Assembly: GCF_004341845.1 (NCBI RefSeq) | Contig: NZ_SLVB01000008.1 | Span: 124,001 to 188,000 of the forward strand | Source of the DNA: Novosphingobium sp. PhB165 | GTDB lineage: Bacteria > Pseudomonadota > Alphaproteobacteria > Sphingomonadales > Sphingomonadaceae | Length of the DNA: 64,000 bases | Reading direction: 5' to 3' | Shown here: one piece after another, positions 42,524 through 51,870 of the stretch | Numbering within the stretch: position 1 is the stretch's first letter | How the letters are laid out: each line of letters opens with the position of its first letter | Program-made: the position numbers and the translations under genes | Notes under the pieces: model-generated | Seen by the model: only the letters and a program-made list of their open reading frames with translations | What the model was told of the DNA's origin: nothing | Database searches by the model: none

Positions 42524-43305
42524 CAGTTCATTTCATCGGTGCCGGGCCCGGCGCGCCCGATCTTCTCACCCTGCGCGGCCGAGACCTGATCGCCGCGAGC
42601 CCGGTATGCCTCTATGCCGGGTCGCTGATCCCACAGGCCGTGCTCGGCCACTGTCCGCCGGGCGCGCGGATCGTCAACACCGCCTCCATGGATCTCGATG
42701 CCATCGTTGCGGAGATATCCGCCGCCCATTCGGCCGGACACGACGTGGCGCGGCTGCATTCCGGCGACCTGTCGGTGTGGTCCGCAATGGGAGAACAGCT
42801 GCGCCGGCTTCGCGCGCTGGATATTCCTTTCACCGTGACCCCCGGAGTACCGGCTTTCGCCGCCGCCGCCGCCGCCCTTGAGACGGAACTGACACTGCCG
42901 GCGCTGGCGCAGTCGCTGGTGCTGACCCGCACGCCCGGCCGGGCGAGCACGATGCCTCCGGCGGAAAGCCTCGCCAATTTCGCCGCCACCGGCGCGACGC
43001 TCGCCATCCACCTCTCGATCCACAACCTCGACCAGCTGACGAGAGACCTCACCCCGTTCTACGACGCGGACTGCCCTGTCGCCGTGGTCTGGCGGGCAAG
43101 CTGGCCGGACCAGCGCATCGTACAGGCCACGCTCGGCACGATCGGCGCGGCGGTGGCCGGGAGCATGGAACGCACCGCGATCATCCTCGTGGGCCGCGTC
43201 CTCGATGCCGAGGGTTTCGGCGAAAGCAGCCTTTACGCGAAGGGCTACGATCGCCGCTTCCGGCCGCAGAACGCGGACTCGCCATACGCGAATTCGAGCG
43301 AATAA
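42520..43305 (+). CDS. cobM: Precorrin-4 C11-methyltransferase
   Basis: 261 residues of the tetrapyrrole methylase fold: VHFIGAGPGAPDLLTLRGRDLI, VCLYAGSLIP, RLHSGDLSVWSAMGEQLRRL and TVTPGVPAFAAAAAALETELTLP are typical CobM/CbiF signatures. It makes precorrin-5. ATGA overlap with cobE. Confidence 0.96.
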   Translation: MTVHFIGAGPGAPDLLTLRGRDLIAASPVCLYAGSLIPQAVLGHCPPGARIVNTASMDLDAIVAEISAAHSAGHDVARLHSGDLSVWSAMGEQLRRLRALDIPFTVTPGVPAFAAAAAALETELTLPALAQSLVLTRTPGRASTMPPAESLANFAATGATLAIHLSIHNLDQLTRDLTPFYDADCPVAVVWRASWPDQRIVQATLGTIGAAVAGSMERTAIILVGRVLDAEGFGESSLYAKGYDRRFRPQNADSPYANSSE

Positions 43306-43318
43306 GGCCGCGCCGCCC

Positions 43319-44074
43319 ATGATCGAATTGAGCCTTATCGGCATCGGCACCGGCAATCCCGACCACCTGACGCGGCAGGCGGCACGGGCGATGAACGAGG
43401 CCGACCTGATCCTGCTACCGCGCAAGGGCAGCTACAAGTCCGACCTGCTCGACTTGCGCAAGAGCATCTGCGACGCCGTCCTGACCGGGCAGACGCGCAT
43501 GGCCGAATTCGATCTCCCCACGCGCGATAGTGGCGGCGATTATGTGGATGCAGTCAATGCATGGCACGACGCGATTGCCGATGCGTGGATGCACCAGATG
43601 GCCGTGCACCTCCCCCATGGCGGCAAGCTGGCTCTGCTCGTCTGGGGTGATCCGTCGCTCTACGACAGCACCCTGCGCATCGCCGAACGGCTACGGCTGG
43701 GCGGACTGGAGATCGCCGTCCGGGTGGTACCGGGCATCACCAGCATCCAGGCGCTGACCGCCGCGCACGGGATCCCGCTGAATGGACTCGCCCGTCCGGT
43801 GACCATCACCACGGGGCGGCTGCTGCGCGCGCATGGCTGGCCGGAGGGCGCCGAGACGCTCGTGGTCATGCTGGACCAAGGCTGCGCGTTCGAGGCTCTG
43901 GCGGATCGGGACATCCATATCTGGTGGGGGGCCTATCTGGGCATGGCGAACGAGGCGCTGATATCCGGTCCGCTAAGTGAGGCCGGGCCGATGATCGCCG
44001 AGGCCAAACCTCGCTTGCGGCAACAGAACGGCTGGATCATGGATGTCTATCTGATGAGGCGCCAGACAGCATGA
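43319..44074 (+). CDS. cobF: Precorrin-6A synthase (deacetylating), C1-methyltransferase
   Basis: 251 residues: LSLIGIGTGNPDHLTRQAARAMNEADLILLPRKG, LVWGDPSLYDSTLRIAERL, VVPGITSIQALTAAHGIPLNGLARPVTITTGR. CobF methylates C1 and releases the extruded C20 as acetate, an aerobic-pathway hallmark. It begins 13 bp after cobM and ends the cob gene set. Confidence 0.94.
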   Translation: MIELSLIGIGTGNPDHLTRQAARAMNEADLILLPRKGSYKSDLLDLRKSICDAVLTGQTRMAEFDLPTRDSGGDYVDAVNAWHDAIADAWMHQMAVHLPHGGKLALLVWGDPSLYDSTLRIAERLRLGGLEIAVRVVPGITSIQALTAAHGIPLNGLARPVTITTGRLLRAHGWPEGAETLVVMLDQGCAFEALADRDIHIWWGAYLGMANEALISGPLSEAGPMIAEAKPRLRQQNGWIMDVYLMRRQTA

Positions 44075-44127
44075 TTTCGGAGCGGCCTCGCTTGCGCCCA
44101 CGTCGCATCCCGCGCTAGCCCTGCTCC

Positions 44128-45411
44128 ATGACCGAGATGACCATCATGGACTGGGCGCGAGGCGATATCTTCGACCTGGACTTTCCCGCGCATCCTGAAG
44201 CGCTGAAATTCGGTGGGCCCGAGTTCCTGACGCGGGCCTTCCGCGCAAGCGGGGCCCTCGGCAAGGACAACAGCGTCACGCATATCACGCGCCTCGACGA
44301 GTGGATGCTGGGCGGGACCGGTATCAAAGCGCTGCTGTCGGTGGCTTATGAACATGACGCCGCGGACTTGCCGCGCGATCTGTTCGTGAAGTTCTCGCGC
44401 AATTTTCAGGACAAGGTACGCGATAGCGGTCGCCATCACATGCCGCCGGAAGTGCGGCTCGCGAACTTGTCCCGAGATCCGGATTTCCCGGTCGCCGTGC
44501 CGAAATGCTTCTATGCGGACATCCAGCAGGAGACGCTCACCGGCATCATCATCACCGAGCGCATTCCGTACGGTCAGGGTGCCGTCGAGCCGCATTACCC
44601 CAAATGCATGGACCAGATCCTGCCCGAGCCGCTCGCGCATTACCGCGCGCTGGTCGCCAATCTGGCGCGGCTGTCGGGCACGCATAAATCGGGCCGGCTT
44701 GGGGACGCCGTGGCGCGCCATTTCCCGCTCGATCTGGACATGCTCATCGCACGCCGACCGCGCTTCGAGGCGCCGCTGCTTGCCAAGCGGATCAACCGGT
44801 TGGCAGAATTCATTCTGCAATATCCGCATCTTGTGCCGCCACACATCGCCGATCGCGCGTTCCTCAACGGCTTCTGCGCCGACGCGCTGCTGGCGGCCGA
44901 GCAGCAGGAGGACATTTGGCGGTTCCTCTATTCGCAGCCCGATATGATCGCGCTCTGCCACATGAACGCGAACATCGACAACGCGTGGTTCTGGCGGGAA
45001 CCGGATGGCACGCTCAAATCCGGGCTGATCGATTGGGGCAGCGTCGGACAGATGTCCGTGGCGTCATCGATCTGGGGCTGCATCGGTGCCGCCGAACCCG
45101 AAACGCACGATCGGTATCTTGACGATTTGCTGGCGCTGTTCATCGCCGAATATGCGCGCGCCGGAGGACCCATTCTCGATCAACGCGAGCTGACGCGGCA
45201 TCTGGAAATGCACGTGATGATGTCGGCCCTGCATATGACGACCGCCCCGCCAGCCATCCTGCGCGAAGTCCCCGATCCCGGAGCCGCCGCCGACCGCTAC
45301 GACCCGATCTTCACGGCGAATGAAACCGCGCGCGTGCAGTTGAAGATCACCATATCGCTTTTGAATATGTGGGCGCGCCGCGATCTCGGTCGGCATCTGC
45401 GGGCGGGTTGA
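44128..45411 (+). CDS. Phosphotransferase-fold (APH/CHK-like) protein with altered catalytic loop
   Basis: 427 residues. The C-lobe shows ALCHMNANIDNAWFW (275-289), aligned with the HxDxxxxN loop of aminoglycoside/choline-type kinases: H278 and N285 are kept, but the catalytic Asp is Asn280. SGLIDWGSVGQ (D302) stands for the metal-binding DFG-like motif. The N-lobe has LLSVAYEHDAADLPRDLFVKFSRN with a candidate ATP-lysine, and IIITERIPYG as hinge. A kinase fold is thus likely, but activity is doubtful. It stands alone after cobF; no resistance role can be inferred. Confidence 0.75.
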   Translation: MTEMTIMDWARGDIFDLDFPAHPEALKFGGPEFLTRAFRASGALGKDNSVTHITRLDEWMLGGTGIKALLSVAYEHDAADLPRDLFVKFSRNFQDKVRDSGRHHMPPEVRLANLSRDPDFPVAVPKCFYADIQQETLTGIIITERIPYGQGAVEPHYPKCMDQILPEPLAHYRALVANLARLSGTHKSGRLGDAVARHFPLDLDMLIARRPRFEAPLLAKRINRLAEFILQYPHLVPPHIADRAFLNGFCADALLAAEQQEDIWRFLYSQPDMIALCHMNANIDNAWFWREPDGTLKSGLIDWGSVGQMSVASSIWGCIGAAEPETHDRYLDDLLALFIAEYARAGGPILDQRELTRHLEMHVMMSALHMTTAPPAILREVPDPGAAADRYDPIFTANETARVQLKITISLLNMWARRDLGRHLRAG

Positions 45412-45561
45412 GGCACGCGCGGAAGCCGCCCCGACCAGGCGGTCAATCCCTAGTTGCCGCCTGACGAACTCCCTCTATTCTCCCGCTCTCACCGCTGCAC
45501 ACTGCCATCGCGTTACCGACTTCGGTGGCCGCGCGTGCCGCGCGTTCCACATCGAGGCCTT

Positions 45562-46803
45562 ATGAACCGCAATCACTTTGTGAACCACAATCTGAGCGAA
45601 GACCGCCAGACTTTCGTCACCCATCTGGAATGCTCGCTCACGGGCGAGCGCTATGAGGCAGACCAGCTTCACCGCCTGTCGTGGGCCGGGCGGCCGCTGC
45701 TCGTGCGCTACGATCTGGACGGATTGAAGCAGTCGATCCAGCGCCAGACGATCGAGGCACGCGAAACCGACTTGTGGCGCTGGCGCGAGCTGCTTCCCGT
45801 ACGCAAGACGCAAAGCATCGTTTCTCTGGGCGAGATCGAGACGCCGCTCATACCGATCCCGCGCTCGGGCGGGCGCAATGTCCTCGTCAAGGATGAGGGG
45901 CGACTGCCGACCGGCTCGTTCAAGGCACGCGGTCTGGTCATGGCCGTGACGATGGCGCGCGAACTGGGCGTTACGCGCATCGCGATGCCCACCAACGGCA
46001 ATGCCGGCGCGGCGCTGGCCGCCTACGCCTCTCGCTGCGGTATCGAAACGGTCGTGCTCTGTCCCGAGGAAACGCCCGAAGTGAACGTCCGCGAAATCGC
46101 CCAGCAGGGCGCGCGGGTATGGCGTGTGAACGGCCAGATCGATGAGTGCGGCGCGATCGTCGGCAAGGGTGCCGCCGAAGGGCTCTGGTTCGATTTCTCT
46201 ACGCTGAAGGAGCCCTATCGCATCGAGGGCAAGAAGACGATGGGCCTCGAACTCGCCGCCCAGCTCGAATGGGAACTGCCGGATGCGATCTTCTACCCCA
46301 CCGGCGGCGGCACCGGGCTGATCGGCATGTGGAAAGCCTTCGACGAGCTGGAGCGCCTTGGATGGATCGGCTCCAAGCGGCCGCGCATGTATGCAGTGCA
46401 GGCGGCGGGTTGCGCACCGATCGTTCGCGCATTCGATGCCGGCGTGGAGTTTGCCGAACGCTGGGAAGACGCGGCAACCGTTGCGGCAGGTATCCGCGTG
46501 CCCAAGGCAGTCGGCGATTTCCTGATCCTGCGCGCGGTGCGGGAGTCGGGCGGCCGGGCATTGGCCGTCGGCGATCCGGCCATCCTCGCAGCAGTTGACG
46601 AAGCCGCGCGGAAGGACGGATTGCTGCTCTGTCCGGAAGGCGGCGCGGTGCTGGCTGCGTACAATCAGGCCGTTCGCGACGGGATCGTGGATGCCGAGGA
46701 ACGCGCCGTCCTGTTCAATTGCGCGACCGGCTTGAAGTATCCCCTGCCGCCGGCGGACAACTGGCTCGATCGCAACGGGGCAATCGACCTGACGCAACTG
46801 TAA
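45562..46803 (+). CDS. Threonine-synthase-like PLP-dependent (fold type II) enzyme
   Basis: 413 residues from ATG 45562; a longer frame from 45454 has an unconserved basic extension. VKDEGRLPTGSFKARGLVMAV holds the PLP lysine (SFKARG), PTNGNAGAALAAYASRCGI the phosphate/substrate loop and YPTGGGTGLIGMWKAFDEL the glycine-rich PLP-phosphate loop. The N-terminal LECSLTGERYEADQLHRLSWAGRPLLVRYDLDGL is the short zinc-ribbon-like lead-in of bacterial threonine synthases. It would convert O-phosphohomoserine to threonine, or act on a related substrate; no other threonine genes are adjacent. Confidence 0.85.
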   Translation: MNRNHFVNHNLSEDRQTFVTHLECSLTGERYEADQLHRLSWAGRPLLVRYDLDGLKQSIQRQTIEARETDLWRWRELLPVRKTQSIVSLGEIETPLIPIPRSGGRNVLVKDEGRLPTGSFKARGLVMAVTMARELGVTRIAMPTNGNAGAALAAYASRCGIETVVLCPEETPEVNVREIAQQGARVWRVNGQIDECGAIVGKGAAEGLWFDFSTLKEPYRIEGKKTMGLELAAQLEWELPDAIFYPTGGGTGLIGMWKAFDELERLGWIGSKRPRMYAVQAAGCAPIVRAFDAGVEFAERWEDAATVAAGIRVPKAVGDFLILRAVRESGGRALAVGDPAILAAVDEAARKDGLLLCPEGGAVLAAYNQAVRDGIVDAEERAVLFNCATGLKYPLPPADNWLDRNGAIDLTQL

Positions 46804-46843
46804 GCGGCCCGCTTACCAAAAAGCGGACTTGCGCGGTTTCAAT

Positions 46844-46874
46844 GGGGAGCCGCCGAACAACAATCGGCGGCCCC
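46844..46874. terminator. Bidirectional terminator-like hairpin between convergent genes
   Basis: GGGGAGCCGCCGA pairs with TCGGCGGCCCC (one bulged A) around an ACAACAA loop; TTTC follows on the plus strand. It sits between the threonine-synthase-like gene and the end of the DUF1214 gene. Confidence 0.6.
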
Positions 46875-46876
46875 TT

Positions 46877-47911
46877 TCACGGCAAGACGGTGCCGTCCGA
46901 GCGATGCAGCCGCGTTTCCGGCCGGCCAATTGCGCCGAGATTTCCGACAATCCTGCACACGAATGCCCCCTTGCGGCGGCCCACCGTGTCGATGCGATTG
47001 CTTGCCCCTGCGGGCACGGCGGGACCGACCGCAATACGGACATGGCCGTCGTCATCGAGAACGGCATTGCCGTCATGAACACCCGGCGTCTGGAGATGCT
47101 CGTACCAGAAATTGTAAACGTGGAGCGACCAATAGCCGGTGATGCCGGGCGGCATCACGACCTCCAGCCATTCACCTTCGGCCAGATCGAATCCGCCGAG
47201 GAAATACCGGGTATCGGCATCGCCTTGCACCGTTTCCGCAAGCGCGGGCGGCGCGTTGTCGAGGCGGTTGGGTAGATCGCGCGCCGCGGCCATCCATTTC
47301 AGATATTCGCGCACATTCGCGCGGAGCAACTTCGCGACATGGACCAGCGCACCGTCATTGCTGCCACCCATCAGCGTCGGCCCGGCGGCGGCGTGACCGC
47401 CGGTCAGAGTGATGCGGGCGGGATCACTGGTGCCGCGGTGCAGGATACGCACCATCAGTATCCGCGCGCCGGGCGGAATGGCGAGACCGCCTGCCTCACC
47501 GGCATCGGCTGCCAAAGTCAGGGCGAAAGCTCCATCAGGGGCGCAGTTCCCGCTATCGAAGGCAGTATAGCCGGCGATCAAAGGCGCTCCGTTCGGCCCG
47601 ATCGTATAGACGCCGATGCCGACGCGTTCCGACCCGTTCAGCCGCCCTTCGATCCGGTAACGACCGGCCGCATCGATCCCGCTGTGGAGCATGATATAGT
47701 CGGGATTGGGCCCGCCATGGACCGGCAGCGCGCGCGTCAGTCCCCCTTCCCTGAACAGATGTCCGAGCAACGCGCCGCCCAGTCCGGCCGCCACCATCCT
47801 CGTGACATAGGCCTCGCCCTCGGCGGCGACTTCGGCGTCGGGCGCCTCGGCCGCGATCAGGGCACGAGCATCCTCGACGGCTGCGTTCAGCGTTTCCCAG
47901 CCCATGCTCAT
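46877..47911 (-). CDS. DUF1214 domain-containing protein
   Basis: 344 residues without a signal peptide. The C-terminal block GEWLEVVMPPGITGYWSLHVYNFWYEHL, followed by PAVPAGASNRIDTVGRRKG, is the DUF1214 signature (beta-sandwich of unknown role). The N-terminal part includes LHSGIDAAGRYRIEGRLNGSERVGIGVYT. The gene overlaps the upstream sulfotransferase by four bases (ATGA), so both are co-translated. Sphingomonads often pair these two families, sometimes in lipid or xenobiotic loci; the role here is unknown. Confidence 0.85.
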   Translation of the reverse strand: MSMGWETLNAAVEDARALIAAEAPDAEVAAEGEAYVTRMVAAGLGGALLGHLFREGGLTRALPVHGGPNPDYIMLHSGIDAAGRYRIEGRLNGSERVGIGVYTIGPNGAPLIAGYTAFDSGNCAPDGAFALTLAADAGEAGGLAIPPGARILMVRILHRGTSDPARITLTGGHAAAGPTLMGGSNDGALVHVAKLLRANVREYLKWMAAARDLPNRLDNAPPALAETVQGDADTRYFLGGFDLAEGEWLEVVMPPGITGYWSLHVYNFWYEHLQTPGVHDGNAVLDDDGHVRIAVGPAVPAGASNRIDTVGRRKGAFVCRIVGNLGAIGRPETRLHRSDGTVLP

Positions 47912-49086
47912 GCCGCCGCGCCGATGCGGGCCAGGCCCTCGCTCTCACGCGGAATGGCGAAGCGGCCGACATAGCCATCGAAACGAGACCGGACGACGTC
48001 GGCGTCCAGACCATATTGCGCGAGGCTATAGTTGTTGGCGCCGCGCGCGTTCTTGGGATTGGCGGCATGCCAGTCCCTTACCGCCTTGGCGACATCGTCG
48101 GGCGTGTCGATGCCAAGACCGCCATGGATGCGGCGCATTTCCGCCACCGGGTCCGCAATCAGCGCATAGTAATCGACATGCACGACCCGGTCGCCATGCG
48201 GTCCCCGGTCGAACTCCAAGATCCGGTCGATATGCCGCTCGATAAAGTGCAGCATGTCGCGGCCGACCTCCTGCCTGTCGACAGGCGCCGCCGCGCGACT
48301 GGAGCGCAAGTTCCAGCTCATCTTGGCGATGGAGGCGACCACTTGCGCCGGGTCGCGATGCGTCATCACGAAGCGCGCATCCGGATAGACTGCCAGTATC
48401 GCGTCCATGGCGATGACATGGTTCGGGTACTTCAGCGCCCATGGCCGGGCTTCGGAGCGCCATTGCAGGCACTGAAGCTGGCGTTTGTGGACGCGATAGG
48501 TCTCGACCAGATCGAGCCCGTCCATCAGCCAGTCGAAATAGTCGGGCACGCGGTAGAGGTTGTGCAATCCCGCCGCGCCATAGCTTTGTTCCAGGAAGGC
48601 ATGGCATTCGTCGGAACCACCGTCATCGTAGAGATGCAGCGCGGCAAAGGCCTCCGGCCGGCCATGCGCCTTTTGCAGTTCCCGCCATGCCGCGCGTCGT
48701 TTCTCCACCGAGGCTGGATCGAACCCCGGCGGCGGCGAAGGCATGCTCGATTCCCACGTGCGGATCAGGCGAAAACGAGGATCGCGGTCGAACAGATATT
48801 GGAAATAGGTCGTGCCCGATCGCGGCAGGCCCATGAGGAAAACCGGCGCCTCGATCACCTCGTCAACGATTTCCGGGTAGTCGCGAACCCATTTCAGGCT
48901 CTCCAGCCGATTGACGGAATCGCACAGCAGCATGGCACGGACTTTGGCCTCGCCTTCGGCCGACATGGGGAAATTGGCTTGCAGCGATGCGACAAGGCGC
49001 TGGAGATTTTCCCGGACGCCCCGGTCGCTGTCGGCAATGCCCACCGAGTCCTCGGCTTCGGCAATGATAGATATGGCTTCAAGCAT
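47908..49086 (-). CDS. Sulfotransferase family protein (PAPS-dependent type)
   Basis: 392 residues. FLMGLPRSGTTYFQYLFDRDP (83-103) is the PAPS 5-prime-phosphosulfate loop of the Sulfotransfer_3 group; FVMTHRDPAQVVASIAKM is the 3-prime-phosphate site. ALKYPNHVIAMDAIL and VVHVDYYALIADP complete the family pattern. It would move a sulfuryl group onto an unknown hydroxylated or amino acceptor in the cytoplasm. Operon with the DUF1214 gene, divergent from a GbsR/MarR-type regulator. Confidence 0.88.
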   Translation of the reverse strand: MLEAISIIAEAEDSVGIADSDRGVRENLQRLVASLQANFPMSAEGEAKVRAMLLCDSVNRLESLKWVRDYPEIVDEVIEAPVFLMGLPRSGTTYFQYLFDRDPRFRLIRTWESSMPSPPPGFDPASVEKRRAAWRELQKAHGRPEAFAALHLYDDGGSDECHAFLEQSYGAAGLHNLYRVPDYFDWLMDGLDLVETYRVHKRQLQCLQWRSEARPWALKYPNHVIAMDAILAVYPDARFVMTHRDPAQVVASIAKMSWNLRSSRAAAPVDRQEVGRDMLHFIERHIDRILEFDRGPHGDRVVHVDYYALIADPVAEMRRIHGGLGIDTPDDVAKAVRDWHAANPKNARGANNYSLAQYGLDADVVRSRFDGYVGRFAIPRESEGLARIGAAA

Positions 49087-49144
49087 ATCCTGCTCCCATT
49101 CGATGACCGCCCGCTTCGCCTTGCCACGAGTCTGTCTGGCATCT

Positions 49145-49166
49145 ATATTCGGTAAATGCCGAATAT
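49145..49166. promoter_or_regulatory. Palindrome over the marR/gbsR start codon
   Basis: Perfect 8-bp arms ATATTCGG (49145-49152) and CCGAATAT (49159-49166) flank TAAATG in the divergent region between the sulfotransferase and regulator genes. Its position suits autorepression and control of the sulfotransferase promoter. Confidence 0.6.
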
Positions 49167-49650
49167 GTCAAAGACCGAACTCTCGCTAGATCAGCGCCGC
49201 TTCGTCGAGGACCTCGCGGCCTTGTTGGTGCCGTGGGGGATGCAGCCGAGCGTGGCCCACCTCTATGCCTACCTGCTGCTCTGCGACGAGCCGGTATCGC
49301 TCGACGCGGTCACGGCGACGCTCGGCATGGCCAAGAGCAGCGCCAGTGTCGCCGCCCGCGCGCTGGAACAGTTCGGCCTCGCCCGTCGCCACAGCGAGCC
49401 CGGCAGCAAGCGCATCCGCTACGGCGCCTCCACTTCCTATTCGGGCTTTATCGCCGCGCAGGCCGCGTTGATGGGCGATCTGGGGCGACTGATCGAAGAA
49501 CGCGCCCGCGGGATATCGGAAGGCGAAACGCTGCGCCGATTGCGCTATCTGGGCTCGTTCAACCGCAAGATGGAAGCGACGATCCTCGGCCGCATAAGCG
49601 AGTTGTCCGACGAATTTATCGCGCACGGTCCGGACGCAGAATTGCAATGA
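49156..49650 (+). CDS. GbsR/MarR-type winged-helix regulator
   Basis: 164 residues. RFVEDLAALLVPWGMQPSVAHLYAYLLLCDEPVSLDAVTATLGMAKSSASVAARALEQFGLARRHSEPGSKRIRYG is the GbsR/PadR-like winged helix, followed by a dimerisation helix. ATG 49156 or 49165 may be the start; both lie in the palindrome at 49145-49166. The likely targets are its own gene and the divergent sulfotransferase-DUF1214 operon. Confidence 0.88.
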   Translation: MPNMSKTELSLDQRRFVEDLAALLVPWGMQPSVAHLYAYLLLCDEPVSLDAVTATLGMAKSSASVAARALEQFGLARRHSEPGSKRIRYGASTSYSGFIAAQAALMGDLGRLIEERARGISEGETLRRLRYLGSFNRKMEATILGRISELSDEFIAHGPDAELQ

Positions 49651-49669
49651 TCGCCTGAACCGGTCCGGT

Positions 49670-50572
49670 TCAGGCGCCCACCTGCCTCACGACATCCGCA
49701 ACCAGCGCACGCAGCCAACGATGCGCGGGATCGTGGCGGTAGCGCACATGCCACGCCATCTCGACCGGGAAAGTGCCGAGATCGGTTGGAGCCGGAAGCA
49801 CCTTCAGCCGGGGATCATGTTCGAGCCGGCGGCAGATCAGCCGGGGCAATGTGGTGCAATAGTCAGTGACGGCAACCATCTCGGCCACCGCGAAGAAATT
49901 GGTGACGGAGATGGCCACATCGCGCTTCAGCTGCTGCTGCGCCAGCGCCTGAAACACGCCGGCACGGATGCGGCCCGGCGGCATGACATTGACGTGGCGC
50001 AGGCATTCGAACTGCTCGCGCGAGATGGTGTCGCCGATCTCGGGATGGTCGGCGCGCAGCACGCATTCCAGGTGCTCGTCCATGAGATGCTGCACCACCA
50101 GATTGTCCGGCGGATCGACAATGCGCCCCACCACCATCGCAGTCGTTCCGGAAACCACGCCGGTCTCTGTCAGGTCGTTGCCGTAGGGCGTGAGACGCAG
50201 CCTGATGCCCGGCGCTTCCGCGGCCAGCTTCGCGACAATGGCGGGCATCAGCGCAAACTCCACATAGCCGTTCGGGGCGATGGTGAAGAGCCGCTCGGCG
50301 CTTGCAGGATCGAAATCCTGCTGGCCAAGCACCGCGTCGTCAAGCCGCGCGAGCGCATCGGCGATCCCCGGCGCCAGTTCGAGCGCAATCGGGGTTGGCT
50401 GGATGCCGTAGCGCTCGCGCACGAAGAGCTGGTCCTGTAACATCAGGCGCAGCCGCCCGAGCGCGTTGGAGAGTGCGGGCTGGGTCATGCCCAGTCGCTC
50501 GGCGGCACGGGTGACGCTGCGCTCCTCCATCAGTGCGACGAATATGGGCAACAGGTTGAGATCGTACCGCAT
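49670..50572 (-). CDS. LysR-family transcriptional regulator
   Basis: 300 residues: HTH RYDLNLLPIFVALMEERSVTRAAERLGMTQPALSNALGRLRLMLQDQLFVR, then a substrate-binding domain (RLFTIAPNGYVEFALMPAIVAKLAAEAPGIRLRL). This is the NodD/NahR-like subgroup by its N-terminus. It is divergent from a DJ-1/ABM/AKR gene set across 120 bp of A+T-rich DNA (50573-50620, including CGATATATCTTA), where LysR boxes would be expected. Confidence 0.93.
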   Translation of the reverse strand: MRYDLNLLPIFVALMEERSVTRAAERLGMTQPALSNALGRLRLMLQDQLFVRERYGIQPTPIALELAPGIADALARLDDAVLGQQDFDPASAERLFTIAPNGYVEFALMPAIVAKLAAEAPGIRLRLTPYGNDLTETGVVSGTTAMVVGRIVDPPDNLVVQHLMDEHLECVLRADHPEIGDTISREQFECLRHVNVMPPGRIRAGVFQALAQQQLKRDVAISVTNFFAVAEMVAVTDYCTTLPRLICRRLEHDPRLKVLPAPTDLGTFPVEMAWHVRYRHDPAHRWLRALVADVVRQVGA

Positions 50573-50692
50573 CAGATATTATCTCATCGATATATCTTAA
50601 ATCCAAGAAATAAAGTTCTGGAATGAGTGCGCATAGGCCATTTTCCGGTTGTCGGCGGATCACCGCCCGACTGCGATCCGAAGGAGGTTCAG

Positions 50693-51484
50693 ATGACCAA
50701 GGGTAAAGTGCTCGTGCTCGGCTCCAATGCCACGCAGATCGAAGTTCAAGGCGGTTTTGGTCCGACCGGACAATATCTCAACGAAACCGTCGTGCCCGCG
50801 ATGGCCTTGATTGCGGCCGGTTACGAGGTCGTGCTGGCGACGCCGACCGGCGCCAAGCCAACCATCGATCCTGCGTCCGATGCCCCGGCGCATTTCGGGA
50901 ACGACGTTGCCGCCTACGAGCGGGCCAAAGCCTTCTATGCCAGTGATCCATCGATGAACCGGGTCAGCACCCTGCGCGCGGTGATCGACGATGGCCTTGA
51001 CCAATTTGCCGGCGTGTTCGTGCCCGGTGGTCAGGCGCCCGTCGTTGATCTGATGCAGGATGCCGATGCCGGCGCGATCCTGCGCCATTTCCATGCCGCC
51101 GCCAAGCCGACCGCCCTGCTCTGCCACGGCCCGATTACCCTCGTATCGGCGATGGAGAATGCCCCGGCCTTCCGCGCCGCGCTGATCGCCGGTGATGACG
51201 CCAAGGCAAAGGACATCGCGGCCGACTGGCCCTATGCCGGCTATCGGATGACGATCTTCTCCGCATCGGAGGAGAAATATGTCGAGGAGCAGATCCTCCA
51301 CGCCAAGATGTACTTCGACATGCCGCAGGCGCTGCACGATGCCGGCGGCGAGGTCATCGTGACCGATATCGACTTTGCGCCCCACGTCGTCGTCGACCGC
51401 GAGTTGATTACCGGGCAGAACCCCAGCTCGGATCACCCGATTGCGGAAGCCTTGATCGCGGCGCTCGATCGGGCGAATGCATGA
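50693..51484 (+). CDS. DJ-1/PfpI superfamily protein (Hsp31/YajL-type glutamine-amidotransferase fold)
   Basis: 263 residues with AAGGAGG six bases before ATG 50693. GGFGPTGQYLNETVVPAMALIAAGYEVVLATPTG and VFVPGGQAPVVDLM lead to the nucleophile elbow ALLCHGP (C144, H145), and DVVVDRELITGQNPSSDHPIAEALI-like sequence closes it. Relatives are glyoxalase III/deglycase or chaperone-like. First of a three-gene set under the divergent LysR regulator, perhaps for aldehyde stress together with the aldo-keto reductase. Confidence 0.9.
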   Translation: MTKGKVLVLGSNATQIEVQGGFGPTGQYLNETVVPAMALIAAGYEVVLATPTGAKPTIDPASDAPAHFGNDVAAYERAKAFYASDPSMNRVSTLRAVIDDGLDQFAGVFVPGGQAPVVDLMQDADAGAILRHFHAAAKPTALLCHGPITLVSAMENAPAFRAALIAGDDAKAKDIAADWPYAGYRMTIFSASEEKYVEEQILHAKMYFDMPQALHDAGGEVIVTDIDFAPHVVVDRELITGQNPSSDHPIAEALIAALDRANA

Positions 51485-51555
51485 GGACGCGCATGACCGG
51501 CGGGGCGCTTCGCACGCGCCCCGCCGGATGGCTGGAAAGCACAGGAACAAGACCG

Positions 51556-51852
51556 ATGACCGATACCGTCAAGATCGTGGCGACCCTTGTCGCCAGGCCC
51601 GGCAAAGCGGAAGCACTGCGCGCGCTGCTGGATGGCATGATCGCGCCGAGCCGCGCCGAACCCGGCAATCTGCGCTACGATCTCTGGGTCGATCAGGCCC
51701 AGCCCGACCGGCTCCTGCTGGACGAACTCTATGCCAACCAGGCGGCAGTGGAATCGCACCGCGCCAGCCCGCATTTCCAGAACTATCTCTCCCAGATCAA
51801 CGATCTCGCCGAGCGCGCGGCATGGACGCTCGATCCCCTGACAGTCTCCTGA
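51556..51852 (+). CDS. Antibiotic biosynthesis monooxygenase (ABM) domain protein
   Basis: 98 residues: KIVATLVARPGKAEALRALLDGMIAPSRAEPGNLRYDLWVDQAQPDRLLLDELYANQAAVESHRASPHF is the ferredoxin-like ABM fold, typically a dimer acting on quinones or aldehyde-like compounds (YgiN-type). AGGA is found upstream of ATG 51556. Second gene of the LysR-controlled set. Confidence 0.9.
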   Translation: MTDTVKIVATLVARPGKAEALRALLDGMIAPSRAEPGNLRYDLWVDQAQPDRLLLDELYANQAAVESHRASPHFQNYLSQINDLAERAAWTLDPLTVS

Positions 51853-51870
51853 CACAAAGGAATCCCGACG

